Assembly (NCBI RefSeq): GCF_039595935.1 | Contig: NZ_JBCNKR010000005.1 | Location: 310,001 to 374,000 of the forward strand | Source of the DNA: Flavobacterium sp. | GTDB lineage: Bacteria > Bacteroidota > Bacteroidia > Flavobacteriales > Flavobacteriaceae | Direction: 5' to 3' | DNA: 64,000 nt | Shown: in pieces, positions 16,691 through 26,677 of the stretch | Position numbering within the stretch: position 1 is the first letter of the stretch | Layout of the letters: each line of letters begins with the position of its first letter | The notes under the pieces: generated by a model | Database searches by the model: none | The model's input: the letters and a program-made list of their open reading frames with translations, nothing else | What the model was told of the DNA's origin: nothing | Position numbers and translations under genes: made by a program

Positions 16691-17802
16691 TTCCCTAGCA
16701 TTTTTTTAATTTCAAACTCAAAAATATCTGTTGTATAATACTGAGACCAATCGCTGACCTTACCGCTCATTTCTATAAAAAGTTCATTATCCAGGAAATT
16801 ATTGATCTTTTTTACATCATTATCTAAATCAAATTCTATAAGAACGCCTCTTTTTCCATAATCAAGCATAAATGGAATACATGAAACTTTTGTTGCGATT
16901 GGTATACATCCCCAAAACATGGCTTCGGCAATAGCTTTAGGCCAACCTTCACTTTTAGATGGCAAGATTACAAAATGGCTTTCCTGATATGCTTTTTTTA
17001 AAATTTCTTTTGTTTGATTCCCATTTAATATAATAACATTTTCAAGTTTATTATTTTTAATATAATTCTCTAAAGCACTTCGTTCAACACCTTCTCCGTA
17101 TATATCTAAAATGGCGTTATTCCCTTTTTTAATAAATTTTTCAACCAGATTAACCGCATACATTGGATTTTTTCCTAAAACTAAACTCCCTACAAAAATA
17201 AATTTTACAACTGGCCTTAAAGGTATTTTTTGTATTTGAGTTTTTTCAATTTCAGAATAAGTTGCTGTAAAAAAAGATTTGATATTTTTGGATTGTTTTT
17301 CCCAATCTCCATATACCAAAACTGTCATATTTTTAGTCAAAAAGGTATTATTTAAAATATATTTTTGCAATTTATAAGTCCATGGCTGTTTACTTTTAGG
17401 ATCCCAATTTCCAGCATATTTTGCTGTTTTTATTTTTTTAGGAAATAATATTTGAACAAAACAACCTATGAGCCCCATATTTCCGGGACACCTTAAATGA
17501 ATATGATCTGCATTTTTCATTGTCCAAAATATTTTCCAAATAATTATTGGAATTTTGAACATAGAAAAAATAATATTTTTAAAACTTATAAAACTAAAAT
17601 CTGGTACTTTTTTAAATTCGATTTGATTATGAAAATAAGGAATATCGATAGTTGTTGGATTATCTTTTCTCGAATGAGCAACTATAGCTACCTGATCAAC
17701 ATATTTCAACCATATATTCATTTCTCGTACATATGGTGAATAGCCAAAAAATTGGCAATTCTTTTCGATATGGTTTACATTTGTAATTATTACAAATTTC
17801 AT
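16687..17802 (-). CDS. GT4-like glycosyltransferase
   Basis: A 371-residue GT-B transferase. The N-terminal half is divergent (HIHLRCPGNMGL near residues 98-109, then KTAKYAGNWDPKSKQPW). The C-terminal half is clearly GT4 (FIFVGSLVLGKNPMYAVNLVEKF, then LDIYGEGVER, LNGNQ, and the Ex7E motif SEGWPKAIAEAM). Its start (17802) and stop (16687) overlap the neighbours by four bases each. It is probably one of three consecutive sugar-adding steps in the 15.6-20.1 kb stretch. Confidence 0.87.
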   Translation of the reverse strand: MKFVIITNVNHIEKNCQFFGYSPYVREMNIWLKYVDQVAIVAHSRKDNPTTIDIPYFHNQIEFKKVPDFSFISFKNIIFSMFKIPIIIWKIFWTMKNADHIHLRCPGNMGLIGCFVQILFPKKIKTAKYAGNWDPKSKQPWTYKLQKYILNNTFLTKNMTVLVYGDWEKQSKNIKSFFTATYSEIEKTQIQKIPLRPVVKFIFVGSLVLGKNPMYAVNLVEKFIKKGNNAILDIYGEGVERSALENYIKNNKLENVIILNGNQTKEILKKAYQESHFVILPSKSEGWPKAIAEAMFWGCIPIATKVSCIPFMLDYGKRGVLIEFDLDNDVKKINNFLDNELFIEMSGKVSDWSQYYTTDIFEFEIKKMLGK

Positions 17803-18902
17803 TTCAATATTTCTTTAGAAAAATTCAAACAATACTTTTCCATCGTAAATATTTCTGAAAAAGTTTCTCTGGCATTGAGAGCCATTTGTTGTTGATTGCC
17901 AAAATTATCTTCTACTCTTTTTAAAAGTAGAGTTATAGATTCTACTGTTGCATCAAATTTGAAACATTCTTCACCATCTTTTAAATAATGCGATAATCCT
18001 GTTGTATTTGATATAAGCAAAGGAGTCTTATTCATAAGAGATTCAATTCCTACCATATTTAGAGCGTCTACTTTTGACGGTATTATTGTAAAATGAGTAT
18101 TCTTTAAATATTCATCAACTTCATTGTATTGTAATGCTCCTATATAAAAAATATCCGGCTGATTTATTATTAGCTTATTAATTTCTAATTCACAATTTCC
18201 GCTACCCGCAATATTCAAAATCATTCTGGATTTTTTATTGTGATTTTTATAGATTATAAATGCTTGTATTAACTCTATTATGCCTTTTGAAACAGCAAGT
18301 CTTCCTAAAAAAGAAATAATGATTTTATCACTTTTTATAGCTTCCTTGCTTAAAAACCTATCTTTCATTGGATTTAAAATGACTAATCCATTTTTTGAAT
18401 TATAGTTTTTCTCAAAATCTTTTAGAGCCAATTCTGAAGGACATACTATTACATCACAAAAGAATTTATAAAACATTTTTTTACGCAAGAATAGGATCTT
18501 TCTTTTAAATGTAGAGGTATTTTGATTATCTAAATTGATTTGTTCCATCAAAGTATGATAATATGCAAAAGTTTTAACTTTAGTAAATGATAGTAATTTT
18601 GAAATCCCAATAGTAATATTTGCTCCAACAAAATGACCAACCACCATATTAGGCTTGTACATAAAATACAATTTAGCAAACCAAATAGCATCTTTTATAG
18701 AAGTTGGGCGTTTTTCTGATGGCCACGAATAAATTATTAATTCTCCTTTATCTTTTTTAATTTGTTTTTTTTCTGAAAAAAAAGGGCGATAAGAAATAAA
18801 AACAACTCTGTTGCCAAGATCTGCCAGATAATGAGCTAATGAATAGCTAATTACAGCAAATGAGTTTTCATTATAATTATGAGCTATTAAAATAGTCTTC
18901 AT
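17799..18902 (-). CDS. GT4 glycosyltransferase
   Basis: A 367-residue GT-B fold protein. The N-terminus (TILIAHNYNENSFAVISYSLAHYLADLG) and the donor-site region (ISFLGRLAVSKGIIELIQAF, NIAGSGNCELEI, FYIGAL, then VDALNMVGIESLMNKTPLLIS) place it in GT4. The first acidic residue of the usual Ex7E motif is replaced (SKVDALNMVGIE), so the motif is only partly conserved. There is a four-base overlap with the downstream GT4 and a nine-base gap from the upstream one. Confidence 0.87.
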   Translation of the reverse strand: MKTILIAHNYNENSFAVISYSLAHYLADLGNRVVFISYRPFFSEKKQIKKDKGELIIYSWPSEKRPTSIKDAIWFAKLYFMYKPNMVVGHFVGANITIGISKLLSFTKVKTFAYYHTLMEQINLDNQNTSTFKRKILFLRKKMFYKFFCDVIVCPSELALKDFEKNYNSKNGLVILNPMKDRFLSKEAIKSDKIIISFLGRLAVSKGIIELIQAFIIYKNHNKKSRMILNIAGSGNCELEINKLIINQPDIFYIGALQYNEVDEYLKNTHFTIIPSKVDALNMVGIESLMNKTPLLISNTTGLSHYLKDGEECFKFDATVESITLLLKRVEDNFGNQQQMALNARETFSEIFTMEKYCLNFSKEILK

Positions 18903-18911
18903 AAACTTTAG

Positions 18912-20078
18912 TTATATTTTGGATGTTGTTGAGTCAAGACTAATAAAATTTAAGAAATCAATATTTTGTTTGACAATAGTATCTAGTGCATACTTTTGAA
19001 GAACAAATTGTCTTGCTTCTTTACCAATCTTTACAGATCTCTCTACATCTGCTAGAAACCAAATAATTTTTTCTGCAATATCTTCCAGATTATATGGATC
19101 ACATAACAATCCTGTTTTATAATCTTCTATAGCCTCAGGACCTGGACCCAATTTTGTAAAAATAACAGGTTTTTCCATTGCCATAGCTTCGGGAGCAACC
19201 AACCCTTGCGTTTCCATGTGAGAAGGAAATACACATACAGATGCTTCAGAATATGCATTTGGAATATCTGTATAAGAAATAGCTCCATGAAAATGAATAT
19301 CTTCAGAAATTTTGCCGAGTTTTATTAATTCTTTTTCGTTTAGCATTTTTATGTACGAAGTGCCATCTGGAAAAAACCAATCTCTACCATAAATTTCTAA
19401 TGTGAGATTAGGGAATTCTTTTTTTACTAACGGAAATGCCTGAATTAATTGACGTATACCTTTTTTTTCGCATACTGTTCCGGCAAAAACAATTTTATTT
19501 TCAGATTGGTTTTTAACTATTGGTTTAAAAAAATCTGTATCAATAGGATTGCTTATGTAGGCGATTGGTTTGTTGCGGTAACTTAAATATTGCTCTGTGT
19601 GCGTTTTTACATATTTAGAAACGGCTATAAAAGCATCGGCTTTTTTAAAGGATCTTTTTTCCTGAAATCCTTTCCATTTATTGATTTTTCTATTTTCGCT
19701 TTCGGCAAAAAAATGATGCCCTCCGTGTAAACGAATTACATATTTAATATTCCTAATTTTAGAAATAAAGGCAAATCCAAGCTCAGAAGATTCGACAACA
19801 TCAATTGGATCTTGTTTATGAATCTCTAAAAGCTTTTTATTTAGTTGTTTCGAATTAAAATACCACGAAAATCCTTTTACATTGCTTTTCTGTATTCGGT
19901 AAACATTTACTCCGTCAATAATTTCATTTTCATTGTTTGAAGTATAATTAATGCCTACAACAGATATTTTAATATCCTTTTTTGCTAATGCGGTTGCCAA
20001 AGTTTTAACAAAACTGCCTATTCCTCCATGTGGGAAGCCTTTTTTTGGAAACTCATTTGTTAGAAAACAGATATGCAT
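18912..20078 (-). CDS. GT4 glycosyltransferase
   Basis: A 388-residue GT4 protein with a glycine-rich acceptor motif (FPHGGIGSFVKTLATAL), a central VIRLHGGHHFF segment, and a complete donor site: FAGTVCEKKGIRQLIQAF, LEIYGRDWFFPDG, FHGAISY and the Ex7E motif ETQGLVAPEAMAMEKP. A HGGHHF segment of this type is common in GT4 enzymes of exopolysaccharide loci. The upstream gene, an acetyltransferase, ends one base before this ATG, so coupling is likely. Substrates unknown. Confidence 0.9.
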   Translation of the reverse strand: MHICFLTNEFPKKGFPHGGIGSFVKTLATALAKKDIKISVVGINYTSNNENEIIDGVNVYRIQKSNVKGFSWYFNSKQLNKKLLEIHKQDPIDVVESSELGFAFISKIRNIKYVIRLHGGHHFFAESENRKINKWKGFQEKRSFKKADAFIAVSKYVKTHTEQYLSYRNKPIAYISNPIDTDFFKPIVKNQSENKIVFAGTVCEKKGIRQLIQAFPLVKKEFPNLTLEIYGRDWFFPDGTSYIKMLNEKELIKLGKISEDIHFHGAISYTDIPNAYSEASVCVFPSHMETQGLVAPEAMAMEKPVIFTKLGPGPEAIEDYKTGLLCDPYNLEDIAEKIIWFLADVERSVKIGKEARQFVLQKYALDTIVKQNIDFLNFISLDSTTSKI

Positions 20079-20729
20079 CTAGGAATGTTTTTTTATGAAA
20101 TCGGTTATTGGCAAGTAGAAATCATTTATATTTAATTTCACTTTTTCATCAGACCAATCCCACCAGCTGATTTTATTAAAAGTATTAATAATTTCTTTAT
20201 CGTGTTTGTATTTAATTATTTTCGCTGGAACTCCCCCTGCAATTGCATAATCTGGAATATCATCAGTTACAACAGCCCCAGCCAGAATTGTTACTCCATT
20301 ACCAATTTTTACATTCGGTAAAATGGTTACATTCATTCCAATCCAAACATCGTTACCAACTATTATGTTAGCTTTTTTAGGTTTTAATTTTTCATTCAGA
20401 TCTCTTACTTTGTATGATACATTTTCAATTACTACATGATCATTTTTTTCTAAAACTTCATGAAACAATGGAAAAGAAGTTATCTCACTTTCAGTATGAA
20501 AACCTGAATCGCAGATAAAATTTACATCATTTGCAATAGAACAATATTTCCCTATTTTGAGGCTTGAATCATTATACCATTTCCAAACAAAAGCACCGTT
20601 ATCATATGTCTTATTGCCTACGACTGCCCATTTAGCATCTTTTAAATAAACTGTATTTTTACCTTTTAAATAATTGTAATATTTAATTCCTAAAAGATGC
20701 CATAAGAGTTTTCTAATTTTTTCAATCAT
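20079..20729 (-). CDS. CatB-type hexapeptide O-acetyltransferase
   Basis: A 216-residue acetyltransferase of the xenobiotic/CatB branch of left-handed beta-helix enzymes. It is predicted to O-acetylate a sugar with acetyl-CoA. Features are KIGKYCSIANDVNFICDSGFHTE (active-site His within the loop), the hexapeptide repeats around residues 120-170 (VGNDVWIGMNVTILPNVKIG) and the end motif AIAGGVPAKIIKYKHD. It overlaps the upstream GT-B gene by four bases and abuts the downstream GT4. Likely acts on the glycan or on a nucleotide-sugar intermediate of this block. Confidence 0.9.
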   Translation of the reverse strand: MIEKIRKLLWHLLGIKYYNYLKGKNTVYLKDAKWAVVGNKTYDNGAFVWKWYNDSSLKIGKYCSIANDVNFICDSGFHTESEITSFPLFHEVLEKNDHVVIENVSYKVRDLNEKLKPKKANIIVGNDVWIGMNVTILPNVKIGNGVTILAGAVVTDDIPDYAIAGGVPAKIIKYKHDKEIINTFNKISWWDWSDEKVKLNINDFYLPITDFIKKHS

Positions 20730-22132
20730 AGCTTTATTTTTTTTAGAGCTTTTTCTAATAAATTTCCAATGTTTGTAGAAGCATTATTATCTTTTTCTCC
20801 AATTACTATATTATGCCACTCTTTTAAACTATCAATAGAAATCCAGTTTTTCTTATAAATAATTTTATCGACAATCTCTTTTTTACTATTGAGCCATATT
20901 ACTGCATCTTCCTTTGGCATGCTTTTAAAATGCTGAAATTCGTAAATGGTTTTTACTGACCAATTTTTATCGTTTTGATTTTTTTGATCGTAATTAATAA
21001 AAACACATGGTTTATTAAACATTCCAAAATCAAAAGCCATGGTAGAACCAACATTTACGACAATATCAGAATAAAACGCTGTACTCACTAATAGTTTCAC
21101 ATCTTCAAAAGTTGGGTAAACTGTATTCCATTCTTTTGATTTACTGAAGTACCATAAAGGCGGTGCTTCTTTTATTAAATCTTTATATTCCTCAACAACT
21201 TTATCAAACCTGCCAGAAAAATCTACCGGGCATCTTCTCAATAAAATTTGAAATTCATTCTCCAAACCAGCTTTGGTAATTTCTTCGGCAATATCTTTTA
21301 AATAACTCGGATCATCCGGAGAAGTTTTAGTATCATCTCCAGAGAAACAAATTATTTTTTTATTTAAATCAAGATTATATTTTTCATAGAAAACATCTTT
21401 TTCAATGATATTTTTTGGTTCATCATAAAACTCAAACTGAGGAGTTCCTGTAACATGAATATTTTCTAATGGAATTTCGGCATAGTATTGTTTCAATTCA
21501 TTTTTCATATGATCTGACCATACTAAATAATTATTTGCCCGTAATGCTAATCTCGCTTTTGGCAAATTATCCCATGAATAAATTACAGTACTTGTTGTAA
21601 TCTCTAAGTCTTTTGCTGCAGCAAAAATCGGTGCCGCATTTAATGCTCTTTGATGAGAACAGAACAAATGGTCAACATTAGTCTCTTTTAAAATGTTTAG
21701 GACTTCATTGTAAAATGAATTTTGACGAATCACTTTTTCATATTTTTTTTCAAGTTCTAAAATACTCGAATATGTTTTATAAAAAATCGATAAAAATTCT
21801 ATTGTCTTATAAAATATCTTTTTTGAAAATCCTTTTTGTTTCCAATTCCAATTGGTCAATAAAGTTGGATTATTAACTTTAGAATTGTTATATTTTAATC
21901 TCGAAAGACATATTAATTCTCTTAAAAACTTTTCCTTTACGGATTCTTTATATGAAGGAATTAAAATCTCTTTATTAATTTCTGTGTTTTGTTGAATTGC
22001 AGCAATTGTTTCCGGATCGAAATTATGAAATAGAATTACTTCATCTTTTAAAGTATCAAAAACCTTAGAATAGAGATAATTTCTAATTCCTACTCCATCA
22101 GGAAACAGCAATAGTATCTTATTTTTCTCCAT
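20726..22132 (-). CDS. Uncharacterised GT-B-like surface-carbohydrate protein
   Basis: A 468-residue soluble protein of unknown function. The C-terminal half has the shape of a GT-B donor domain. HVTGTPQFEFYD, IICFSGDDTKTSPDDP and VVNVGSTMAFDFGMFNKPCVFINYD resemble elements of CDP-glycerol phosphotransferase and surface carbohydrate biosynthesis families. The N-terminal half contains LFPDGVGIRNYLYSKVF and LFCSHQRALNAAPIF. No DXD or Ex7E motif is evident. It sits between the MBOAT/SGNH pair and the CatB-type acetyltransferase (overlap four bases). A glycosyl or glycerol-phosphate transferase is the best guess, at low certainty. Confidence 0.7.
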   Translation of the reverse strand: MEKNKILLLFPDGVGIRNYLYSKVFDTLKDEVILFHNFDPETIAAIQQNTEINKEILIPSYKESVKEKFLRELICLSRLKYNNSKVNNPTLLTNWNWKQKGFSKKIFYKTIEFLSIFYKTYSSILELEKKYEKVIRQNSFYNEVLNILKETNVDHLFCSHQRALNAAPIFAAAKDLEITTSTVIYSWDNLPKARLALRANNYLVWSDHMKNELKQYYAEIPLENIHVTGTPQFEFYDEPKNIIEKDVFYEKYNLDLNKKIICFSGDDTKTSPDDPSYLKDIAEEITKAGLENEFQILLRRCPVDFSGRFDKVVEEYKDLIKEAPPLWYFSKSKEWNTVYPTFEDVKLLVSTAFYSDIVVNVGSTMAFDFGMFNKPCVFINYDQKNQNDKNWSVKTIYEFQHFKSMPKEDAVIWLNSKKEIVDKIIYKKNWISIDSLKEWHNIVIGEKDNNASTNIGNLLEKALKKIKL

Positions 22133-22141
22133 TGAAATTAT

Positions 22142-23020
22142 TTATTGAAAAAAATCTTTTAAAATTCTTGCTGTAAAGATTTTCGATCCCGCATCATTCA
22201 TATGTCCACAAGAAGAAAAGTATTTATCTTCGATCACAACATTTTCGTAATTATGAATTTCCGGATATGCTTTTTTCACTTTATCAAAGTAATTCATCCC
22301 TTTTGTGTTTTCACACATTGGTGTCATAACCGAAATAAAATTAATGTTGTTCGTTTTGCAGATATTTTTAATTTCTTCGTAATACTTATTATGTTTTAAT
22401 GGATTCAAATTGACAATATTATTTTTCATATTGCCATTTTTATGTTTTTCTAATGGATAGTATCCTAAATTATCTAACGCATTTGTTCTTCTATTCATAG
22501 AAGCAAAAAAAACTTCCCGAAACCCTATTCTGCCATCATATTTTATATATCTGTAAAACGGAATATAATATAGCTCATTGAAGTCTTCTTCTCCTGAAAA
22601 ATGATCTTTTATAATTTTTGAATTATGAATGTATGGAAGAAATTTTGCCGATATTCCTTCTGCCTGATGTTCGTTTGATAAATTCAAGTCTGCTTCTAAA
22701 ATGACATTTTTGATTTTGTACTTTCTTTCAATCATTAATTTTAACATCAATGAAGCCTCGAATAAATGTCCGCCGCTCATTCCGTAATTGAATGTTTTTA
22801 AGCCTTTATCTTCAAACATTTGTGCCACAAAATGATTATTTGCTCTTGAAGAACCTAAAATGACAACATCATAGTTTTGAGCCGTAGAATTAAAAACTTT
22901 TTCAATCTTTCCTCTATTATTCGAATGCATAAAGATATAAGTATATAATCCGTCTAATAGAAATGCTATTAAAACAGTTATTACAATAATTTTAGCGATA
23001 TAAATTAAAAACTTCTTCAT
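22142..23020 (-). CDS. SGNH/DltD-like partner of the MBOAT acyltransferase
   Basis: A 292-residue protein with one N-terminal TM (about residues 7-27) and an extracytoplasmic domain. VVILGSSRANNHFVAQMF (near residues 50-68) is the nucleophile-type block seen in SGNH/DltD/AlgJ-like proteins. The C-terminal SCGHMNDAGSKIF supplies the expected late Asp/His region. Its start overlaps the stop of the MBOAT gene by one base, the arrangement seen for AlgI-AlgJ and DltB-DltD pairs. Likely transfers an acyl group received from the MBOAT protein to the glycan outside the membrane. The acyl group and target are unknown. Confidence 0.75.
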   Translation of the reverse strand: MKKFLIYIAKIIVITVLIAFLLDGLYTYIFMHSNNRGKIEKVFNSTAQNYDVVILGSSRANNHFVAQMFEDKGLKTFNYGMSGGHLFEASLMLKLMIERKYKIKNVILEADLNLSNEHQAEGISAKFLPYIHNSKIIKDHFSGEEDFNELYYIPFYRYIKYDGRIGFREVFFASMNRRTNALDNLGYYPLEKHKNGNMKNNIVNLNPLKHNKYYEEIKNICKTNNINFISVMTPMCENTKGMNYFDKVKKAYPEIHNYENVVIEDKYFSSCGHMNDAGSKIFTARILKDFFQ

Positions 23021-24453
23021 TAAAATTGAAAATATATAAATTCTTTATAATCTGAAAAAGTTCCAAAAGCCATTATAGCTAAAATTGCTAAAGCTACTTT
23101 TATTGTACTCCATTTTCCAGAAAGCGGTTCTACTTTACTGCGATTATTCCATTCTATTAAAACAAATACCCCAATCATAAGCAGTAATTCATAACTATAG
23201 CGTTCATTGTCTAAGTATTGAAAACTGAAATCTTTATTTGTAACTATTCGTTTTAAATATAAAACTGCATCTGTTATAGTTCTGGCTCTAAAAAACACCC
23301 AGGCAATACAGGTTAACAAAAATGTATAAAGTATGCTTGCGAAAACTTTCACCGAATTGAAGTTAAATTTTAACCGGATCGTATCCATATTATTTCGATT
23401 GCTATTTGAAAGAAGTAACGGAAGGAAATAAACTGCGTTTATAAATCCCCAGGCAATATAGGTCCAGTTTGCTCCATGCCAAAATCCGCTGACTACAAAA
23501 ATGATGAAGGTGTTTCTAATTTTCATCCATAATCCGCCTTTGCTTCCTCCTAATGGTATGTATAAATAATCGCGAAACCAAGACGAAAGTGAAATATGCC
23601 AACGTCGCCAGAACTCTGCAATGTCTCTTGAAAAGTAGGGATAATTGAAGTTTCGTAATAAATCTAAGCCAAATAGTTTTGAAACACCAAGTGCAATATC
23701 TGAGTATCCTGAAAAGTCTCCATAAATTTGAAACGCAAAATATATGGCTCCCAAAATAAGCGAAAAGGAGTTCATAGAAGTATAATTATCGAAAACAGCA
23801 TTTGCATAAGGTGCACAAGTATCTGCAATAATTACTTTTTTTACCAATCCCCAAATAATTTGATAAACACCTTGTTTGGCATTCTCTAAATCAAATTCAC
23901 GCTTAACTTTTATTTCAGGCAGTAAATGTGTTGCTCTTTCAATTGGGCCGGCAACCAAAAGCGGAAAATAACTCACAAACAGAGAGTAATCTACAAAATT
24001 GTACTCGGCTTTTATTCTTTTAAAATAAATATCAATTACGTAAGAAAGTCCGTGAAAGGTGTAAAATGAAATTCCGACTGGCAAAATTACATCCAATAAA
24101 ATTGGACTGGCTTTTATACCAATTGAATCTAATAACTCTGCAAATGAAGACGCAAAAAAGTTGTAATATTTAAATACTCCTAAAAATCCAAGATTGACTA
24201 AAATACTAAGCCAAAACCAAAATTTTCGGCTTTTTTCTGATTTTCCTTTTTCAATTTGAATCCCGGTATAATAATCTAAGAAAGTTGAGAAAACTAAAAG
24301 AAAAAGAAACCTCCAGTCCCAGCATGAATAGAAATAATAGCTTGCTACAATTAATAGAGCATTTTGAGTGCTTTTATTTTTATTAAAAACAAACCAATAA
24401 AGTACAAAAACTATTGGAAGAAAAATAGCAAACGCTATAGAGTTAAAAAACAT
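23020..24453 (-). CDS. MBOAT-family O-acyltransferase (AlgI/DltB-like)
   Basis: A 477-residue membrane-bound O-acyltransferase with about 11 TM segments. Conserved signatures are FYTFHGLSYVIDIYFKR, FFQIYGDFSGYSDIALGVSKLFG-like (near residue 240), FWRRWHISLSSWFRDYLYIPLGGS and VVSGFWHGANWTYIAWG, which contains the catalytic His. It moves acyl (usually acetyl) groups across the inner membrane for glycan O-acylation. Coupled by one-base overlap to the SGNH/DltD-like gene. It lies 35 bases after neuC, which suggests decoration of the same glycan that carries the nonulosonic acid. Confidence 0.93.
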   Translation of the reverse strand: MFFNSIAFAIFLPIVFVLYWFVFNKNKSTQNALLIVASYYFYSCWDWRFLFLLVFSTFLDYYTGIQIEKGKSEKSRKFWFWLSILVNLGFLGVFKYYNFFASSFAELLDSIGIKASPILLDVILPVGISFYTFHGLSYVIDIYFKRIKAEYNFVDYSLFVSYFPLLVAGPIERATHLLPEIKVKREFDLENAKQGVYQIIWGLVKKVIIADTCAPYANAVFDNYTSMNSFSLILGAIYFAFQIYGDFSGYSDIALGVSKLFGLDLLRNFNYPYFSRDIAEFWRRWHISLSSWFRDYLYIPLGGSKGGLWMKIRNTFIIFVVSGFWHGANWTYIAWGFINAVYFLPLLLSNSNRNNMDTIRLKFNFNSVKVFASILYTFLLTCIAWVFFRARTITDAVLYLKRIVTNKDFSFQYLDNERYSYELLLMIGVFVLIEWNNRSKVEPLSGKWSTIKVALAILAIMAFGTFSDYKEFIYFQF

Positions 24454-24488
24454 AAAATCCTTAAGTGGTATTAAATTGTAAAAGACAA

Positions 24489-25622
24489 TTATATGTCTCT
24501 AAATTGTTTTTGATGGTTGAGCTGCCAAATATCTTTTTTCTTTAGAGACTGCAAAAATAATTCATTACTGTTTCCTCTTCCAAAATCATTGTCTGAAATT
24601 TCAACTTGATGAGAGTCTATTTTGGAAAGCGCTTCATTTATACTGTTTTTCGAATAGTCGACATTTATAATATCTGCATGAATGGCTCTGTTTTGCTGAC
24701 GGGTTCCTATATTTATAATTGGAATTCCGTAATAAGGAGCTTCGCGGATTCCGGCACTGCTGTTACCAATTATAAACTGGCTGTTTTTTAATAATGTCAA
24801 AAAGTATTCAAATCGTAAAGATGGAAAAATTCGGAATCTTTCGTTGTTTTCCAGTCTTTTAAATTCATCAATAATAAATTGGCTTCCTAAATCATTATTA
24901 GGAAAGATCACAACATAATTTCGATTGTCTTCAAGTAAACAATCTACAAAAGACACTGCATACTCTTTCATTGATGCATATTCTGTAGTAACGGGATGAA
25001 ACATTACTAGAGCATAATCTTCAAATGAAATTTCGTAATATTTCTTTGCTGTTTCCAGTGAAGGCAAATCATTGGAAAACATAATATCAATATCAGGAGA
25101 GCCAATTGTAAAAATTGATTCTTTTATTTCTCCCATTTGAATTAGTCTTTTTGCAGCTTCTTTATTAGAAACAAAATGTACGTGGCTTAATTTACTTACA
25201 CTATGACGAATTAATTCATCAACAGTTCCCGAAACTTCCCCTCCTTCTATGTGAGCAACTAAAATATTATTTAATGCCCCCACAATTGCACCAGCGAGAG
25301 TTTCTACCCTATCACCATGCACTACTATCATATCTGGATTTATGGTTTTACAATAATTTGAAAGGCCTTCAATTGTTTTGGCCAATGTCAAATCCATTGT
25401 AGTTTCGTGTGTATGATTTTCGAAAGTAAAAACATTTGTAAAATTGCAGCGCTCAATTTCAATTAATGTGTAACCATACATTTCCTGCAAATGCATTCCG
25501 GTGACGAAAATAAAAACTTCAAAATCCTGCTGTTTTTCCAGCGTTTGAATCAATGATTTTATTTTTCCGAAATCAGCACGGGTACCTGTAAGAAATAGAA
25601 TTTTTTTTGGAGAATTACTCAA
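24489..25622 (-). CDS. neuC: UDP-GlcNAc(-derivative) 2-epimerase, hydrolysing (NeuC/LegG)
   Basis: A 377-residue hydrolysing epimerase: removes UDP and inverts C2 to give ManNAc or, if the substrate is UDP-diNAc-bacillosamine, the legionaminic precursor. Motifs are [12 protein letters not shown] (10-20), [13 protein letters not shown] (100-112), [25 protein letters not shown] (123-147) and [15 protein letters not shown]. Family length fits. It overlaps neuB by eight bases, so neuA, neuB and neuC form one set. Sialic versus legionaminic acid cannot be settled here, but PglF- and PglE-like genes in the window make legionaminic acid possible. Confidence 0.9.
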   Translation of the reverse strand: MSNSPKKILFLTGTRADFGKIKSLIQTLEKQQDFEVFIFVTGMHLQEMYGYTLIEIERCNFTNVFTFENHTHETTMDLTLAKTIEGLSNYCKTINPDMIVVHGDRVETLAGAIVGALNNILVAHIEGGEVSGTVDELIRHSVSKLSHVHFVSNKEAAKRLIQMGEIKESIFTIGSPDIDIMFSNDLPSLETAKKYYEISFEDYALVMFHPVTTEYASMKEYAVSFVDCLLEDNRNYVVIFPNNDLGSQFIIDEFKRLENNERFRIFPSLRFEYFLTLLKNSQFIIGNSSAGIREAPYYGIPIINIGTRQQNRAIHADIINVDYSKNSINEALSKIDSHQVEISDNDFGRGNSNELFLQSLKKKDIWQLNHQKQFRDI

Positions 25623-26655
25623 AATCCGTGAAATCTAATTGCTCATCATTTTCAATATCTCTTGAAGCTGTTTTACCGATTAAATCGTTAAAATGTTCTG
25701 CTAAAATTTTACCAGTTCCAGGGCGTTTAACCCAAATATTTTCTTTAGATAAAACTTCTCCTTTTTTAATTGATTTTATAGCGCAGACTGTTGCAAAGGC
25801 AAAATCTATTGTTACTTGTTCTTCAAGAGCAGGTTTTTTTGTTCCGCCGCGCATTAAAGCTATTTCTGCACTTGAAACAATTAACTCACCGCATGCTTTT
25901 TCGTCCATACTGCAAACAATATCTGGTCCGGTACGCTGCATATGATCTGTAAAATGCCTTTCAAGAATACTTGCACCAAGAGCTACTGCGCCAAGACAAG
26001 CATTATTATTTAATGTATGATCACTTAATCCAAATACTTTGTTCGGAAATGCTTCATGAAGTTCTACCATTGCGCCAAAACGAACTAAATGAATTGGTGT
26101 TGGATATAAATTTGTGGTGTGTAATAATGCTACCGGAATATTATGTTTATCAAAAATTGCAACTGCTTTTTGAATACTTTCGATGGTATTCATTCCGGTA
26201 CTTAAAATTACGGGTTTTCCAAATGAAGCAATATGCTCTAATAAAGGATAATTATTGCATTCTCCAGAACCAATTTTGTATGCCGGAATATCAAACTTTT
26301 TTAATCTTTCGGCAGCCGCTCTTGAAAAGGGAGTTGAAATAAAAATCATGCCTTTACTTTCTACATAATTTTTTAACTCTAATTCATCTGCTTCATTTAG
26401 CGAGCATCTTTCCATAATTTCATAAATAGAAACATCTGCATTTCCGGGAATTACTTTTTTTGCTGCTCCGGACATTTCATCTTCAACAATGTGTGTTTGG
26501 TGTTTTACAACCTCAACTCCGGCACGATGAGCGGCATCGACCATTTCTTTGGCAACTTTTAAAGATCCTTCGTGATTAATTCCGATTTCGGCAATAACTA
26601 AAGGCGGAAAATCTGGACCAATTTTGCGACCTGCAATTTCTATATATGGATTCAT
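25615..26655 (-). CDS. neuB: Nonulosonic acid synthase (NeuB/LegI)
   Basis: Condenses a ManNAc-type sugar with phosphoenolpyruvate to make a sialic-acid-like nonulosonate. I take ATG 26655 (346 residues) because the protein then opens [13 protein letters not shown], as in the family. The longer frame to 26706 adds 17 residues overlapping neuA and is unlikely. TIM-barrel motifs are [12 protein letters not shown] (20-31), VKHQTH, FISTPFS, YKIGSGE, ILSTGM and GLSDHT; a C-terminal SAF (antifreeze-like) domain occupies about the last 65 residues. The [20 protein letters not shown] stretch looks more like LegI than true NeuB, but this is inference. Confidence 0.9.
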   Translation of the reverse strand: MNPYIEIAGRKIGPDFPPLVIAEIGINHEGSLKVAKEMVDAAHRAGVEVVKHQTHIVEDEMSGAAKKVIPGNADVSIYEIMERCSLNEADELELKNYVESKGMIFISTPFSRAAAERLKKFDIPAYKIGSGECNNYPLLEHIASFGKPVILSTGMNTIESIQKAVAIFDKHNIPVALLHTTNLYPTPIHLVRFGAMVELHEAFPNKVFGLSDHTLNNNACLGAVALGASILERHFTDHMQRTGPDIVCSMDEKACGELIVSSAEIALMRGGTKKPALEEQVTIDFAFATVCAIKSIKKGEVLSKENIWVKRPGTGKILAEHFNDLIGKTASRDIENDEQLDFTDFE

Positions 26656-26677
26656 TTCTTTTTTGGGATTTGGAATT

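Noticed and set aside
25607..25945. Plus-strand 112-codon open frame across neuC/neuB
   Set aside because: Antisense shadow of neuB's C-terminal SAF domain; no start context or recognisable motif.
25971..26342. Plus-strand 123-codon open frame
   Set aside because: Entirely antisense to neuB; its protein has no family features, and neuB in the opposite frame is well conserved.
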